Source: DATEPR01 sp036503065
GTDB lineage: Bacteria > Actinomycetota > Actinomycetes > Mycobacteriales > Pseudonocardiaceae
DNA length: 25,845 nucleotides
Assembly: GCA_036503065.1 (NCBI GenBank)
Contig: DASXXM010000033.1
Location: 1 to 25,845, forward strand
Reading direction: 5' to 3'
In this document: one piece after another, positions 15,589 to 23,835 of the stretch
Position numbering within the stretch: the stretch's first letter is position 1
How the letters are laid out: each line of letters starts with the position of its first letter
Translations under genes and position numbers: made by a program
Notes under the pieces: model-generated
Told to the model about the DNA's origin: nothing
What the model saw: only the letters and a program-made list of their open reading frames with translations
Databases searched by the model: none

Positions 15589-16715
15589 CTCGTCTCCCGT
15601 GTCGCGCCGAAGACCCGTAGGTGCCCCATCGAGGACTGGCGGGTCTGCACCGTTACCGGTAGGACTACCAGTTCCGGTCCTGCCGTGCCGTCGGGGTCGG
15701 TGATCCGCTCGTGCAGCAGGCGCATCGCGCGGCGGCCCATCTCGCGGGACGGCAGCGAGATCGCGGCCGCGGTCAGCGGCAGTACGTCGAACGGGCCTGC
15801 GTCGTCCATGCCGGCGAGGTCGATGTCGCCGGGGATCTCCCGGCCGAGCGCGACCAGGTCCTGTGCGGCCGTGGCCAGCACGTAACCGTTGGCGCACAAC
15901 AGGACCGTCGGTGGCTGCGGGCCGCCGAGCAGTTCGGCCAGTACCGCGCGGCGGGTGTCGTCGGGCTGGTCGCGGTAGCGGCGGAGCACCGTGAGGTCCG
16001 GGCGGACCGGGATGCCGTGCTCGCGCAGCGACTCGATGTGCCCGGCGAGCCGGTCGCGGACGCTGGTCACGTCGGTCTCGTCCCAGAGCGTGGCGATCCG
16101 CCGGTGGCCGGCGGTGATCAGTGCTGCCGTCAGGTCGCGGCCCGCGGCCAGGTTGTCCGCGACGACGGCGTCGGTGGCCAGGTCCGGGCGGTAGCGGTCG
16201 ATCATCACCAGCGGCACGCCCCGCCTGCGTGCCTCCGCGTAGGGGGCGAGCACCTCGTTGCCCTCCGTCGGGTAGACGATGATGCCGCTGACCTGGTGCT
16301 CCAGTGCGCCGAGCAACGCCTTTGCCTCGCGGGCCGGGTCCGCCTCGCAGTGGTTGAGGAACAGCCGGTAGCCCACATCGGCACAGACTTCCTCGACGCC
16401 GGCGAGCAACTGGCCGACGTGCGGGCCCTGGTGTTGCAGCACGCAGGCGATGGTGCGGTCCCTAGTGGCGGGGATGGCAGGGCGTTCCGCCACGAACGTG
16501 CCCTGACCCCTGCGGCGCACGACGTAGCCGTCGGCGGCGAGATCGTTGAGTGCGCGCACGGCCGTTGCGTGGCTGACGTTGAAGCGTTCGCAGATCTCCC
16601 GCTGGGTGATGAACGGTCGGCCGGCGGCGTAGTCGCCCGCGGCGATCGCGGCCAGCAGCTTCCGCTTGACCTGCTGGTAGAGGGGGATCTGCGCGCCGCT
16701 AGCCTCCACCGCCAT
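15585..16715 (-). CDS. GntR-type winged-helix regulator with LacI-like sugar-binding domain
   Basis: 376 aa; ATG at 16715 with GGAGG about 10 nt upstream. N-terminal GntR winged helix (residues about 10-78: IPLYQQVKRKLLAAI, TQREICERFNVSHATAVRALNDL, VVRRRGQGTFV). It is followed by a LacI/periplasmic-binding-like effector domain (about 88-360: GVEEVCADVGYRLFLNHCEAD, GIIVYPTEGNE, VPLVMIDRYRPD, AGHRRIATLWDETDVTSVRDRLAGH, IDLAGMDDAG, MGRRAMRLL). This AraR-like architecture normally gives a repressor released by a sugar. The gene is followed by the coupled dehydratase and faces the sugar ABC operon. It probably binds the paired sites at 16762-16775 and 16827-16840 and controls both arms, including itself (inference). 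Confidence 0.9.
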   Translation of the reverse strand: MAVEASGAQIPLYQQVKRKLLAAIAAGDYAAGRPFITQREICERFNVSHATAVRALNDLAADGYVVRRRGQGTFVAERPAIPATRDRTIACVLQHQGPHVGQLLAGVEEVCADVGYRLFLNHCEADPAREAKALLGALEHQVSGIIVYPTEGNEVLAPYAEARRRGVPLVMIDRYRPDLATDAVVADNLAAGRDLTAALITAGHRRIATLWDETDVTSVRDRLAGHIESLREHGIPVRPDLTVLRRYRDQPDDTRRAVLAELLGGPQPPTVLLCANGYVLATAAQDLVALGREIPGDIDLAGMDDAGPFDVLPLTAAAISLPSREMGRRAMRLLHERITDPDGTAGPELVVLPVTVQTRQSSMGHLRVFGATRETR

Positions 16716-16761
16716 CCACGATCGACCTCCCTATGGACCGAGCACCCGGGCAGGCCGGTGA

Positions 16762-16775
16762 CTTTAACATATCCA
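16762..16775 (-). promoter_or_regulatory. Putative operator, site 1
   Basis: ctttaacatatcca is an inverted copy of site 2 (12 of 14 positions identical after reverse complement, including a perfect 9-bp ctttaacat core). On the minus strand it contains TATGTT, which could act as a -10 box for the regulator gene, though no good -35 was seen. Confidence 0.55.
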
Positions 16776-16826
16776 GACTCCGGTCGATGGCTCCGTCGGG
16801 CTCGTTGTGCCGTTAATTCCGAGCTA

Positions 16827-16840
16827 TTGACATGTTAAAG
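16827..16840 (+). promoter_or_regulatory. Putative operator, site 2, overlapping -35
   Basis: ttgacatgttaaag contains the near-palindrome TTGACATGTTAA (one mismatched pair) and is the inverted partner of site 1, with the arm starts about 65 bp apart. It covers the -35 hexamer of the operon promoter, the expected place for a repressor to block RNA polymerase. Confidence 0.6.
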
Positions 16841-16856
16841 CTGGCGCTCCTATGGT
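16827..16856 (+). promoter_or_regulatory. Sigma-70-type promoter of the sugar catabolic operon
   Basis: TTGACA (16827-16832), 18-nt spacer, TATGGT (16851-16856). The predicted start near 16863 leaves a leader of about 30 nt before the GTG at 16894, which has GGAGG at optimal spacing. Confidence 0.65.
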
Positions 16857-16893
16857 CAACGTCACTCGATCCGGGGTTGACGAGGAGGTCAGC

Positions 16894-18255
16894 GTGGGCG
16901 GACGACGGGTACTGAGCGTGGTCGCGGCGGCCGTTGCCGTGTTGGCCGGGATCGCCGGTTGCAGCAGCGGCGGCACTGCCGGCTCCGGTGGCACGCTGAC
17001 GATGTGGACGTTCAAGCAGACGCACGTCAAGGCGCTGCAGGACGCGGCGGCGACCTTCAAGGCGCAGACCGGGATCACGGTCAACATCACCGCCTACACG
17101 CCGGACGACACGTACACCGCCAAGGTGCAGAGTGCCGCGGCCACGCACAACGTCGCGGACGTGCTGGAGGTGCACGCGGGCGGCGAGGACTTCACGTTCG
17201 GCGGCGCCGGCATCCTCACCGACCTGGCATCCAATGTGGACACGGCATGGCGCGGCCGGTTCCTGTCCGGCACCGCCGACACCGGCCTGGTCAACGACGC
17301 GGTCTACCAGGAGTCGCTCAACTCGAAGTCGACCCACAGAGGCGTCAAGAAGGGGCAGCTGTTCAGCATCCCCTTCACCGCCGGCACCTTCGGCATCGTC
17401 TTCGCCAGCAGGACCAAGCTGATCGCCGCCGGGATCGACCCGACCAAACCGCCGCAGACCTGGCAGGACATGCTCTCCTGGTTCCGGACCACCAAGGCCA
17501 AGGACCCGGCCGCGGGCGGCGTCACGCTCGGCCTCAAGTCGTCGTCGACCGGGCTGGACTGGGTGCTCGAGCCGCTGGCCTACGGCTACCTCGGCAAGAC
17601 CAACTACCAGGCGCTGTTCGGCAAGGACCAGACCCAGGCATGGGGCAGCCCCAACGGCCAGCAGGTGCTCAGCCTGTACAACGGGATCACCCCGTACTGG
17701 GCCGCGGGCACCCAGACGCTCGCCATCGACGCCGCGGACCTGGCCTTCGCGCAGGGCAAGTCGGCGTTCGACATCGGCGGCACGTTCACCATGTCCAGCC
17801 TGGAACAGGACGGCATGAACCCCAACGACATCGTCGCCTTCGGCCTGCCGGCGGCCACCGGCGGCGCGGTCAGCGACCTGAAGCTCGCCCCGATCGCGCT
17901 GACCGGCCTCGCGATCTCGTCGCAGAGCAAGAACCAGGCCGACGCGTTGAAGTGGCTGAACTTCCTCACCACCCAACAACAGGCGGGCACCTTCGCGCAG
18001 ACCTCGCTCGACCTGCCCGGCACCGACCTCGGCGCCAACGCGAGCAAGCTCGTCGGCCCGCACCTGAGCTCGCTGGAAGCCGTGTTCGGCAACGGCGACA
18101 ACGCCTACAACCCCGGCGCCAACACGTTCATCAGCCCGGTGTGGGACATCACGGTGGCCGGTGACCTGGTCGTCAAGATGTCGCCGCTGAACGAACTCAC
18201 CCCGGCGGCGCTGAACAGCCAACTCGGCGCGTACGTAGCCAACGGCTGGAAGTGA
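16894..18255 (+). CDS. ABC transporter sugar-binding lipoprotein
   Basis: 453 aa. GTG at 16894 (GGAGG upstream) was chosen over the in-frame ATG at 16852, which lies inside the promoter -10 region and lacks an SD. Lipoprotein signal with IAGC, Cys23. The mature protein has the family-1 extracellular solute-binding fold: LTMWTFKQTHVKALQDAAATF, NVADVLEVHAGGEDF, FSIPFTAGTFGIVFAS, PPQTWQDMLSWF, FAQGKSAFDIGGTFTMSS, ALKWLNFLTTQQQ. Carbohydrate-importer (CUT1) binding protein, anchored outside the membrane and delivering an oligosaccharide or glycoside to the two permeases. First gene of the operon, immediately after the promoter/operator. Confidence 0.92.
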   Translation: MGGRRVLSVVAAAVAVLAGIAGCSSGGTAGSGGTLTMWTFKQTHVKALQDAAATFKAQTGITVNITAYTPDDTYTAKVQSAAATHNVADVLEVHAGGEDFTFGGAGILTDLASNVDTAWRGRFLSGTADTGLVNDAVYQESLNSKSTHRGVKKGQLFSIPFTAGTFGIVFASRTKLIAAGIDPTKPPQTWQDMLSWFRTTKAKDPAAGGVTLGLKSSSTGLDWVLEPLAYGYLGKTNYQALFGKDQTQAWGSPNGQQVLSLYNGITPYWAAGTQTLAIDAADLAFAQGKSAFDIGGTFTMSSLEQDGMNPNDIVAFGLPAATGGAVSDLKLAPIALTGLAISSQSKNQADALKWLNFLTTQQQAGTFAQTSLDLPGTDLGANASKLVGPHLSSLEAVFGNGDNAYNPGANTFISPVWDITVAGDLVVKMSPLNELTPAALNSQLGAYVANGWK

Positions 18256-18258
18256 CCC

Positions 18259-19200
18259 GTGACCGCGGTCCTCGGCGGGCGCAGGCCCGTCACCGTACGC
18301 GGGCGACGGTGGCGGGAGGCGTTGACCGGCTACGCGTTCGTGCTCCCAGCCGTGGCGTTGTTCGCGCTGATGGGGATCTACACGATCGGCTACGGCCTCG
18401 CGCTCAGCTTCGCGAGGTGGAACGGGTTTAGTCCACAGTGGACCTGGGTTGGTTTCGGCAACTACCTCGACCTGCTCTTCCGTGACCCGATCTACGCCCC
18501 GATCGTGCGGTCCGCCGCCCTGCGCACGCTCGGCGTGATGATCGCCGTGCCCGCGCTGACGGTGGCCGTCGGCTTCCCGCTGGCCGTCGCCCTCAACCGC
18601 ATCCGGGTCCTGCGCTCGACGTTCCGGACGCTCTTCTTCCTGCCGTACGTGACCGCCGGCATCGCGGTGTTCTACGCGTGGACCTACGTGCTGCAGCCGG
18701 ACGGGTCGCTCAACTTCATCCTCAGCCACCTCGGGCTCGGCACGCTGACCCAGCCGCAGGGCTTCCTCGGCAACCCGGCGACCGCGCTGCCCACGCTGAT
18801 CGTGGTGATGTCGTGGAGCGCGATCCCGGTCGCGATGATCCTGTACCTGACCGGGCTCCAGTCGATCGACTCCGCGGTACTCGACGCGGCCCGCGTCGAC
18901 GGCGCCGGGAACACGCGCACGATGACCGCGATCATCTGGCCGCTGCTGCGCCCCATCACCGCCGCCGTGGTGATGCTCAACATGCGTGACGCGCTCCAGG
19001 GCTTCCAGATCTTCCTCGTGATGACCAACGGCGGCCCCGGCGGCCACACCATCGTGCTCGGCCTCGAGGCCTACAACCTGGCGTTCTTCTCCGGTCTCGG
19101 GCCGACCCTCGGCCTGGCCAGCGCCCTGGGCTGGATGCTGTTCGTGGTCGCGCTGCTGCTCGCGGCGCTCAACCTCCGGCTCCTGCGGCGGCGCACATGA
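18259..19200 (+). CDS. ABC sugar permease (MalF/UgpA type)
   Basis: 313 aa from GTG at 18259, 3 bp after the binding-protein stop, with GGAAG upstream. Six hydrophobic segments follow a basic N-terminus. The EAA-type cytoplasmic loop, where the ATPase docks, is at 208-232 (LDAARVDGAGNTRTM...WPLLRP). FFLPYVTAG and FQIFLVMTNGGPG are typical of CUT1 inner-membrane subunits. Pairs with the next gene to form the channel. No ATPase is encoded here, so a shared MsiK-like ATPase elsewhere probably energises it (common in actinomycetes). Confidence 0.93.
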   Translation: MTAVLGGRRPVTVRGRRWREALTGYAFVLPAVALFALMGIYTIGYGLALSFARWNGFSPQWTWVGFGNYLDLLFRDPIYAPIVRSAALRTLGVMIAVPALTVAVGFPLAVALNRIRVLRSTFRTLFFLPYVTAGIAVFYAWTYVLQPDGSLNFILSHLGLGTLTQPQGFLGNPATALPTLIVVMSWSAIPVAMILYLTGLQSIDSAVLDAARVDGAGNTRTMTAIIWPLLRPITAAVVMLNMRDALQGFQIFLVMTNGGPGGHTIVLGLEAYNLAFFSGLGPTLGLASALGWMLFVVALLLAALNLRLLRRRT

Positions 19201-20087
19201 CGGCCGTGACGTTCCATGTCAACCCTGCGGCGCCGGTGGACCGGGTGGTGTCCTCGACCGTCCGGCACCGGCGCCTCTCGCCGCGTGTGGTCACCTACCT
19301 GATCCTGTTGGTCTACGCGGCGATCAGCGTGTATCCGTTCGCCGTCATGGTGTCCGGCGCGCTGCAGGGCGACCAGGAGATCCGGCAGGGCGCCCACCTG
19401 ATCCCGCAGCACCTCACGCTGTCCACGCTGGCCCGGACCTGGAGCGACCTGCACTTCTTCACCTACTTCACCAACAGCCTCGAGGTGACCGGCTTCACCA
19501 CGCTCGGCGTGCTGGTGATCTACTCCCTGGCCGGCTACGCGTTCGGCGTGCTGCGTTTTCCCGGCCGCAGGGCGCTGTACGGGTTGTTCGTGGCGCTGCT
19601 GTTCGTGCCCGGCATCACGTTGCTGCTGCCGGTGGTGATCCTGCAGGGCAAGCTGAACATCCTGGGCACCCATCTCGGGATCATCCTGCCGTTCGTCAAC
19701 GGCACCGCGCCGTTGTCGGTTCTGTTGCTGACCAACAGCTTCCGTGGCGTGCCGGGCGAACTGCGGGAGTCGGCGCGCTGCGACGGCGCGGGCGAACTGC
19801 GCACGTTCTGGTCGATCTACATGCCGTCCTGTCGGCCCGCGCTGATCACCATCGGGCTGCTGACGGCGATCCCCACCTGGAACGAGTACGTGCTGACCAG
19901 GGTCTCCCTCAACGACCCGGCCACCTACACGCTGCCGATCGCGCTGCAGAACCTGAACTCGACGCTGTCGCCGCAGCAGAACGTCCTCATGGCCGCGTCG
20001 CTCATCATCGTGCTGCCGGTGGTGGTGCTTTTCGTCCTGCTACAGCGATACTTCGTCAACGGGGTGCAGGGCGCCGTCAAAGGCTAG
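19197..20087 (+). CDS. ABC sugar permease (MalG/UgpE type)
   Basis: 296 aa; the ATG overlaps the previous stop (ATGA, 19197-19200), so translation is coupled. Multiple membrane helices starting at about 31, with ISVYPFAVMVSGALQ, FTNSLEVTG, YSLAGYAFGVLRF and LFVPGITLLLPV. The EAA loop is at 190-214 (RESARCDGAGELRTF...SCRP), and PTWNEYVLTRVSL is typical of the second CUT1 permease. Forms the heterodimeric channel with the upstream permease. The SD of the next gene overlaps its TAG stop. Confidence 0.93.
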   Translation: MTAVTFHVNPAAPVDRVVSSTVRHRRLSPRVVTYLILLVYAAISVYPFAVMVSGALQGDQEIRQGAHLIPQHLTLSTLARTWSDLHFFTYFTNSLEVTGFTTLGVLVIYSLAGYAFGVLRFPGRRALYGLFVALLFVPGITLLLPVVILQGKLNILGTHLGIILPFVNGTAPLSVLLLTNSFRGVPGELRESARCDGAGELRTFWSIYMPSCRPALITIGLLTAIPTWNEYVLTRVSLNDPATYTLPIALQNLNSTLSPQQNVLMAASLIIVLPVVVLFVLLQRYFVNGVQGAVKG

Positions 20088-20096
20088 GAGGTCGGC

Positions 20097-20954
20097 TTGA
20101 GGGTCCTGGTAACCGGCGCGGGCGGGCGTCTGGGCCGCGAGGTCGTCGCCCAACTCGCCGCCGACGGCCACCGGGTGCGCGCGCAGGACCGCGTCGAACT
20201 GCCGGGCACGGTGGCCGCCGCCACCGACGAGATCGTCACCGGCGACCTGCGGGACGCCGACCTGGCGGCCGGTGCGGTGCGCGGGATGGACGCGGTGGTG
20301 CATGCGGCGGCGTTCCCGTCCCCGAATGCCGCCGCCGAGGACGAGGTCTTCACCAACAACGTCGAATCCGCCTACCGCGTGCTCACCGCGGCCGGCCGTG
20401 CCGGGGTCGGCCGGATCGTCAACGTCTCCAGCCTGTCCGCGCTCGGCCTGGCCTGGGCGCGGGGCGAGCCGTCGCCGGAACGGGTACCGGTCACCGAGAA
20501 CCATCCCTACGTCGGCGAGGACGTGTACGGGCTGTCCAAGTACGTGGGGGAACTGGTCGCGGCGACGGTGAGCCGCCGCTGGGGCGTGACCGCGGTGAGC
20601 CTGCGGTTTCCCTTCCTGGGCACCGGGGAACGCCTGCGGTACCACCTGTCCCGGGTGCACGCCGATCCCGCCTTCGACCGGGCCGGGCTGTGGGGCTGGC
20701 TGGACACCCGGGACGCGGCCCGCGCGGTGTCCTCGACGCTGACCCGGCCACTGGCCGGCCACGTGTCGATCACCGTCACCGCACCGGACACCACCGCGCT
20801 GGTGCCGACCGTCGAACTGCTCCGCCGTTACCACCCGACCACGCGGATCGACGCGCCACCGGCCGGCTTCGACGTGCCGTTCGCCACCCGACGCGGCCGC
20901 GAACTGCTCGACTTCACACCGGTCCACGCCTGGCGCACGGAGGCGACCCCATGA
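20097..20954 (+). CDS. NAD(P)-dependent SDR sugar oxidoreductase/epimerase
   Basis: 285 aa from an unusual TTG at 20097. The start is well supported by GGAGG (20087-20091) 5 nt upstream and by the Rossmann motif beginning at once: VLVTGAGGRLG with GAGGRLG at 7-13. Also visible are GDLRD (49-53), VVHAAA (67-72), NVSSLSALG (109-117) and YxxxK at Tyr144/Lys148. Extended short-chain dehydrogenase; in a sugar-acid context it could be an aldose/uronate dehydrogenase or an epimerase. The 9-bp gap from the permease and the 4-bp overlap with the ThuA gene place it in the operon. Confidence 0.85.
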   Translation: MRVLVTGAGGRLGREVVAQLAADGHRVRAQDRVELPGTVAAATDEIVTGDLRDADLAAGAVRGMDAVVHAAAFPSPNAAAEDEVFTNNVESAYRVLTAAGRAGVGRIVNVSSLSALGLAWARGEPSPERVPVTENHPYVGEDVYGLSKYVGELVAATVSRRWGVTAVSLRFPFLGTGERLRYHLSRVHADPAFDRAGLWGWLDTRDAARAVSSTLTRPLAGHVSITVTAPDTTALVPTVELLRRYHPTTRIDAPPAGFDVPFATRRGRELLDFTPVHAWRTEATP

Positions 20955-21595
20955 CGAACGCACTCGTGGTGCGCGGCGGCTGGACCGGCCACAATCCCGT
21001 CGCGGCCACCGACCGCTATGCCGACGTCCTGCGGCGCGACGGCTACCGAGTGACCACATCGGACACTCTGGACAGCTACCTGGATCACGAACTGCTGCGC
21101 GACACGGACCTGATCGTGCAGTGCTGGACGATGGGCACGATCCGCGCCGACCAGGTCGCCGGCCTGTCCGCCGCGGTCCGGGCCGGCACCGGATTCGCAG
21201 GCTGGCACGGCGGCATGATCGACGCCTTCCGCGACACCCCCGACTACCAGCTCATCACCGGCGGCCAGTTCGTGCACCACCCCAAGGGTTTCGTGGACTA
21301 CGACGTGCGCCCCGTCGGCGCACATCCCGTCGTGGCCGGGCTCGGCACGTTCGCCGTGCACACCGAGCAGTACTACGTGCACTTCGATCCGACGGTCGAG
21401 GTGCACGCGGTGACCGACTACGTGGACGACCCGGATCTGCCCGGCGCGGCCGGCACCACGATGCCGGTAGCCTGGACCAAAAAATGGGGCGCCGGTCGGG
21501 TGTTCGTCACGACCCTGGGCCACCGCATGGCGGATTTCGACGTGCCCGAGACCGACGCGCTGATCACCAGGGGGCTGACATGGGCAAGCCGTTGA
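20951..21595 (+). CDS. ThuA-domain protein
   Basis: 214 aa; ATG at 20951 overlaps the previous stop (ATGA) and has GGAGG 7 nt upstream. ThuA/glutamine-amidotransferase-like fold: NALVVRGGWTGHNP (3-16), LIVQCWTMGTI (54-64), GFAGWHGGMIDAF (81-93), GGQFVHHP (104-111), TEQYYVHF (138-145), PVAWTKKWGAGRVFVTTLGH (172-191). ThuA proteins take part in trehalose/disaccharide use in rhizobia, where ThuB (Gfo/Idh/MocA) makes 3-keto-disaccharides; the chemistry of ThuA itself is not settled. Its neighbours here include two Gfo/Idh/MocA genes, supporting a similar keto-sugar route. Overlaps the next gene by 16 bp. Confidence 0.86.
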   Translation: MTNALVVRGGWTGHNPVAATDRYADVLRRDGYRVTTSDTLDSYLDHELLRDTDLIVQCWTMGTIRADQVAGLSAAVRAGTGFAGWHGGMIDAFRDTPDYQLITGGQFVHHPKGFVDYDVRPVGAHPVVAGLGTFAVHTEQYYVHFDPTVEVHAVTDYVDDPDLPGAAGTTMPVAWTKKWGAGRVFVTTLGHRMADFDVPETDALITRGLTWASR

Positions 21596-22680
21596 GGGTC
21601 GGCCTGGTCGGCACGGGCCAGATCAGCGGCGCGTACCTGGAAACACTGCCCGGCCTGGGAAACGTCAGGCTGACCACGGTCGCCGATCTCGACCGGGCGC
21701 GCGCGGTCGCCGTCGCCGAGCGCCTGCCCGGCGTGCGCGCGGTCCGGCCCGCGGAGCTGTACGCGGCGCGCGACGTCGACCTGGTGCTCAACCTGACCGT
21801 GCCCAGCGCCCACCCGGACGTGGCGCTGGCCGCCATCGCGGCGGGCAAGCATGTGTACGGCGAGAAACCGCTCGCCACGACCACGATGCGGGCGCGCGCG
21901 GTCCTCACGGCCGCCGCGGCGGCCGGGGTCACCGTCGGCTGCGCGCCGGACACCGTGCTGGGCACCGGCGTGCAGACCGCGCGGGCCAGCCTGGACGCGG
22001 GCGACATCGGCGAACCGGTCGCCGCCACCGCGTTCATGACCACACCGGGGCACGAGCGGTGGCATCCCGCGCCGGAGTTCTACTACCAGCCCGGCGGCGG
22101 TCCGCTGCTGGACATGGGCCCGTACTACCTCACGGCGCTGGTCACGCTGCTCGGTCCGATCCGCCGGGTGACCGGCATGGCGTCGGCGCCGCGCGCCACC
22201 CGGGTGATCGGCACCGGTCCCCGCGCCGGCACCCGGTTCCCGGTCACCGTGCCCACCCATGTCGCCGGTGTCCTGGAACATGCCGGCGGCGTGCTGTCCA
22301 CCATGATGATGAGCTTCGAGATCTGGGGCGCGCAACTGCCGCGCATCGAGGTCTACGGCACCGGCGGCACCTTGTCGGTGCCCGACCCGAACGGCTTCCA
22401 CGGCACCGTCCGGATCTGCACGGCCGACCGTCCGGAATGGACCGACGTGCCCGAGTCCGGCGGCTACCGGGGCGCGGCCAGGGGATACGGGGTCGCCGAC
22501 CTGGCACGCGCGATCGCCAACGGCACCACCCCCCGCGCGGGCGGCGAACTGGCCTACCACGTGCTGGACGTGATGGAGTCGCTGCTGGTGGCCGCCGAGG
22601 TCGGCTCGTGCGTCGAGGTGAGCAGCACGTGCCTGCGCCCACTGCCGGTCCCGGCGGGCGCCCGTCCGGAAGAGGACTGA
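21580..22680 (+). CDS. Gfo/Idh/MocA oxidoreductase lacking the usual catalytic His
   Basis: 366 aa; ATG at 21580 (AGGGGG upstream, inside the end of the ThuA gene). N-terminal Rossmann fold VGLVGTGQISGAY (7-19), GEKPLA with Glu95-Lys96-Pro97, C-terminal substrate domain. The usual D-x-G-x-H-x-x-D reads D178-M-G180-P-Y182-Y-L-T185 here: the catalytic His position is Tyr and the second Asp is Thr. This agrees with a subgroup of the family carrying DMGPYYLTALV. It probably oxidises a sugar hydroxyl with NAD(P)+ (or uses a tyrosine instead), or catalyses a redox-neutral step; substrate unknown. Paired with a canonical homologue immediately downstream. Confidence 0.88.
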   Translation: MGKPLRVGLVGTGQISGAYLETLPGLGNVRLTTVADLDRARAVAVAERLPGVRAVRPAELYAARDVDLVLNLTVPSAHPDVALAAIAAGKHVYGEKPLATTTMRARAVLTAAAAAGVTVGCAPDTVLGTGVQTARASLDAGDIGEPVAATAFMTTPGHERWHPAPEFYYQPGGGPLLDMGPYYLTALVTLLGPIRRVTGMASAPRATRVIGTGPRAGTRFPVTVPTHVAGVLEHAGGVLSTMMMSFEIWGAQLPRIEVYGTGGTLSVPDPNGFHGTVRICTADRPEWTDVPESGGYRGAARGYGVADLARAIANGTTPRAGGELAYHVLDVMESLLVAAEVGSCVEVSSTCLRPLPVPAGARPEED

Positions 22681-22683
22681 CGA

Positions 22684-23826
22684 ATGGTGAACGTCGGCAT
22701 GGTCGGGTACGCCTTCATGGGCGCGGCGCACTCGCACGCCTGGCGCACCGCGGGCCGCGTCTTCGACCTGCCACCCATCGCCATGACCGCCATCTGCGGC
22801 CGAAACGAGGACGGCGTGCGCGCCGCCGCTGCCCGCTACGGCTGGGCCTCCCACGAAACCGACTGGCGGGCGCTGGTCGCGCGTTCGGACATCGACATCG
22901 TGGATATCTGCACGCCGGGGGACAGCCACGCCGAGATCGCGATCGCCGCGCTGCGAGCCGGCAAGCACGTCCTGTGCGAGAAGCCCCTCGCCAACTCCGT
23001 CGCAGAAGCCGAGGCGATGGCGGCGGCCGCTGCCGAGGCCGATGGCCGCTCGATGGTCGCGTTCAACTACCGCAGGGTGCCGGCACTGGCGTTGGCGCAC
23101 AAGCTGATCGCGGCCGGCCGGCTGGGCGAGATCCGCCACGTGCGTGCCCAGTATCTGCAGGACTGGTTGGTGGACAAGGACTTCCCGCTCGTCTGGCGGT
23201 TGCGGGCGGAGCGGGCCGGCTCCGGCGCGCTCGGTGATCTCGGCGCGCACGCCATCGACCTGGCGCAGTACCTCACGGGCCGTCGCATCACCAGCGTCGG
23301 CGCGCTGTTGACGACGTTCGTCACCGAACGCCCGCTGCCGGCCGAGTCGAGCGGGCTGTCCGCGTCGGGCGGCGCCGGCCGTGGCCAGGTCACCGTCGAC
23401 GACGCGGCCCTGTGCACGGCCCGGTTCGACGGCGGCGCGGTCGGCGTGTTCGAGGCGACGCGCTTCGCCGCCGGCCGCAAGAACGCGTTCCGCATCGAGG
23501 TCAACGGCTCGTCGGGCAGCATCGCGTTCGACATGGAGTCGATGAACGAACTGTCCTTCATGGACGGCACGGAAGACGCGGACACCGCGGGCTTCCGCCG
23601 AATCCTGGTGACCGAGCCGACCCACCCGTACCTGGACGCCTGGTGGCCGCCCGGCCACATCCTCGGCTACGAGCACACGTTCGTCCACGAGGTGCGCGAC
23701 TTCGTCGCCGCCATCGCCGACGGCATCGATCCGGCGCCGTCGTTCGCCGACGGCCTCCAGGTGCAGCGCGTCCTGGCGGCCGTGCGCACCAGCGCCGACG
23801 CGGCCGGTGTCCACGTCGCCCCCTGA
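22684..23826 (+). CDS. Gfo/Idh/MocA oxidoreductase, canonical
   Basis: 380 aa; ATG 3 bp after the preceding stop, GGAAGAGGA upstream. Rossmann GMVGYAFMGAAHSHAW (5-20), CEKPLAN with Glu99-Lys100-Pro101, and the intact catalytic pattern DLGAHAID (Asp185, His189, Asp192). The family oxidises sugars or inositols at C-OH with NAD(P)+; glycoside 3-dehydrogenases such as ThuB and levoglucosan dehydrogenase belong here. The C-terminal domain includes FEATRFAAGRKN and EPTHPYLDAWWPPGHILGYEHTFVHE, a pattern common in homologues next to TIM-barrel isomerases. Likely forms a keto-glycoside intermediate used by the next gene product (inference). Confidence 0.92.
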   Translation: MVNVGMVGYAFMGAAHSHAWRTAGRVFDLPPIAMTAICGRNEDGVRAAAARYGWASHETDWRALVARSDIDIVDICTPGDSHAEIAIAALRAGKHVLCEKPLANSVAEAEAMAAAAAEADGRSMVAFNYRRVPALALAHKLIAAGRLGEIRHVRAQYLQDWLVDKDFPLVWRLRAERAGSGALGDLGAHAIDLAQYLTGRRITSVGALLTTFVTERPLPAESSGLSASGGAGRGQVTVDDAALCTARFDGGAVGVFEATRFAAGRKNAFRIEVNGSSGSIAFDMESMNELSFMDGTEDADTAGFRRILVTEPTHPYLDAWWPPGHILGYEHTFVHEVRDFVAAIADGIDPAPSFADGLQVQRVLAAVRTSADAAGVHVAP

Positions 23827-23835
23827 GAGGTTCAG

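Noticed and set aside
16813..19047. 744-codon open frame on the minus strand
   Set aside because: Antisense to the binding protein and permease; composition is that of a shadow frame and it would span the promoter/operator region.
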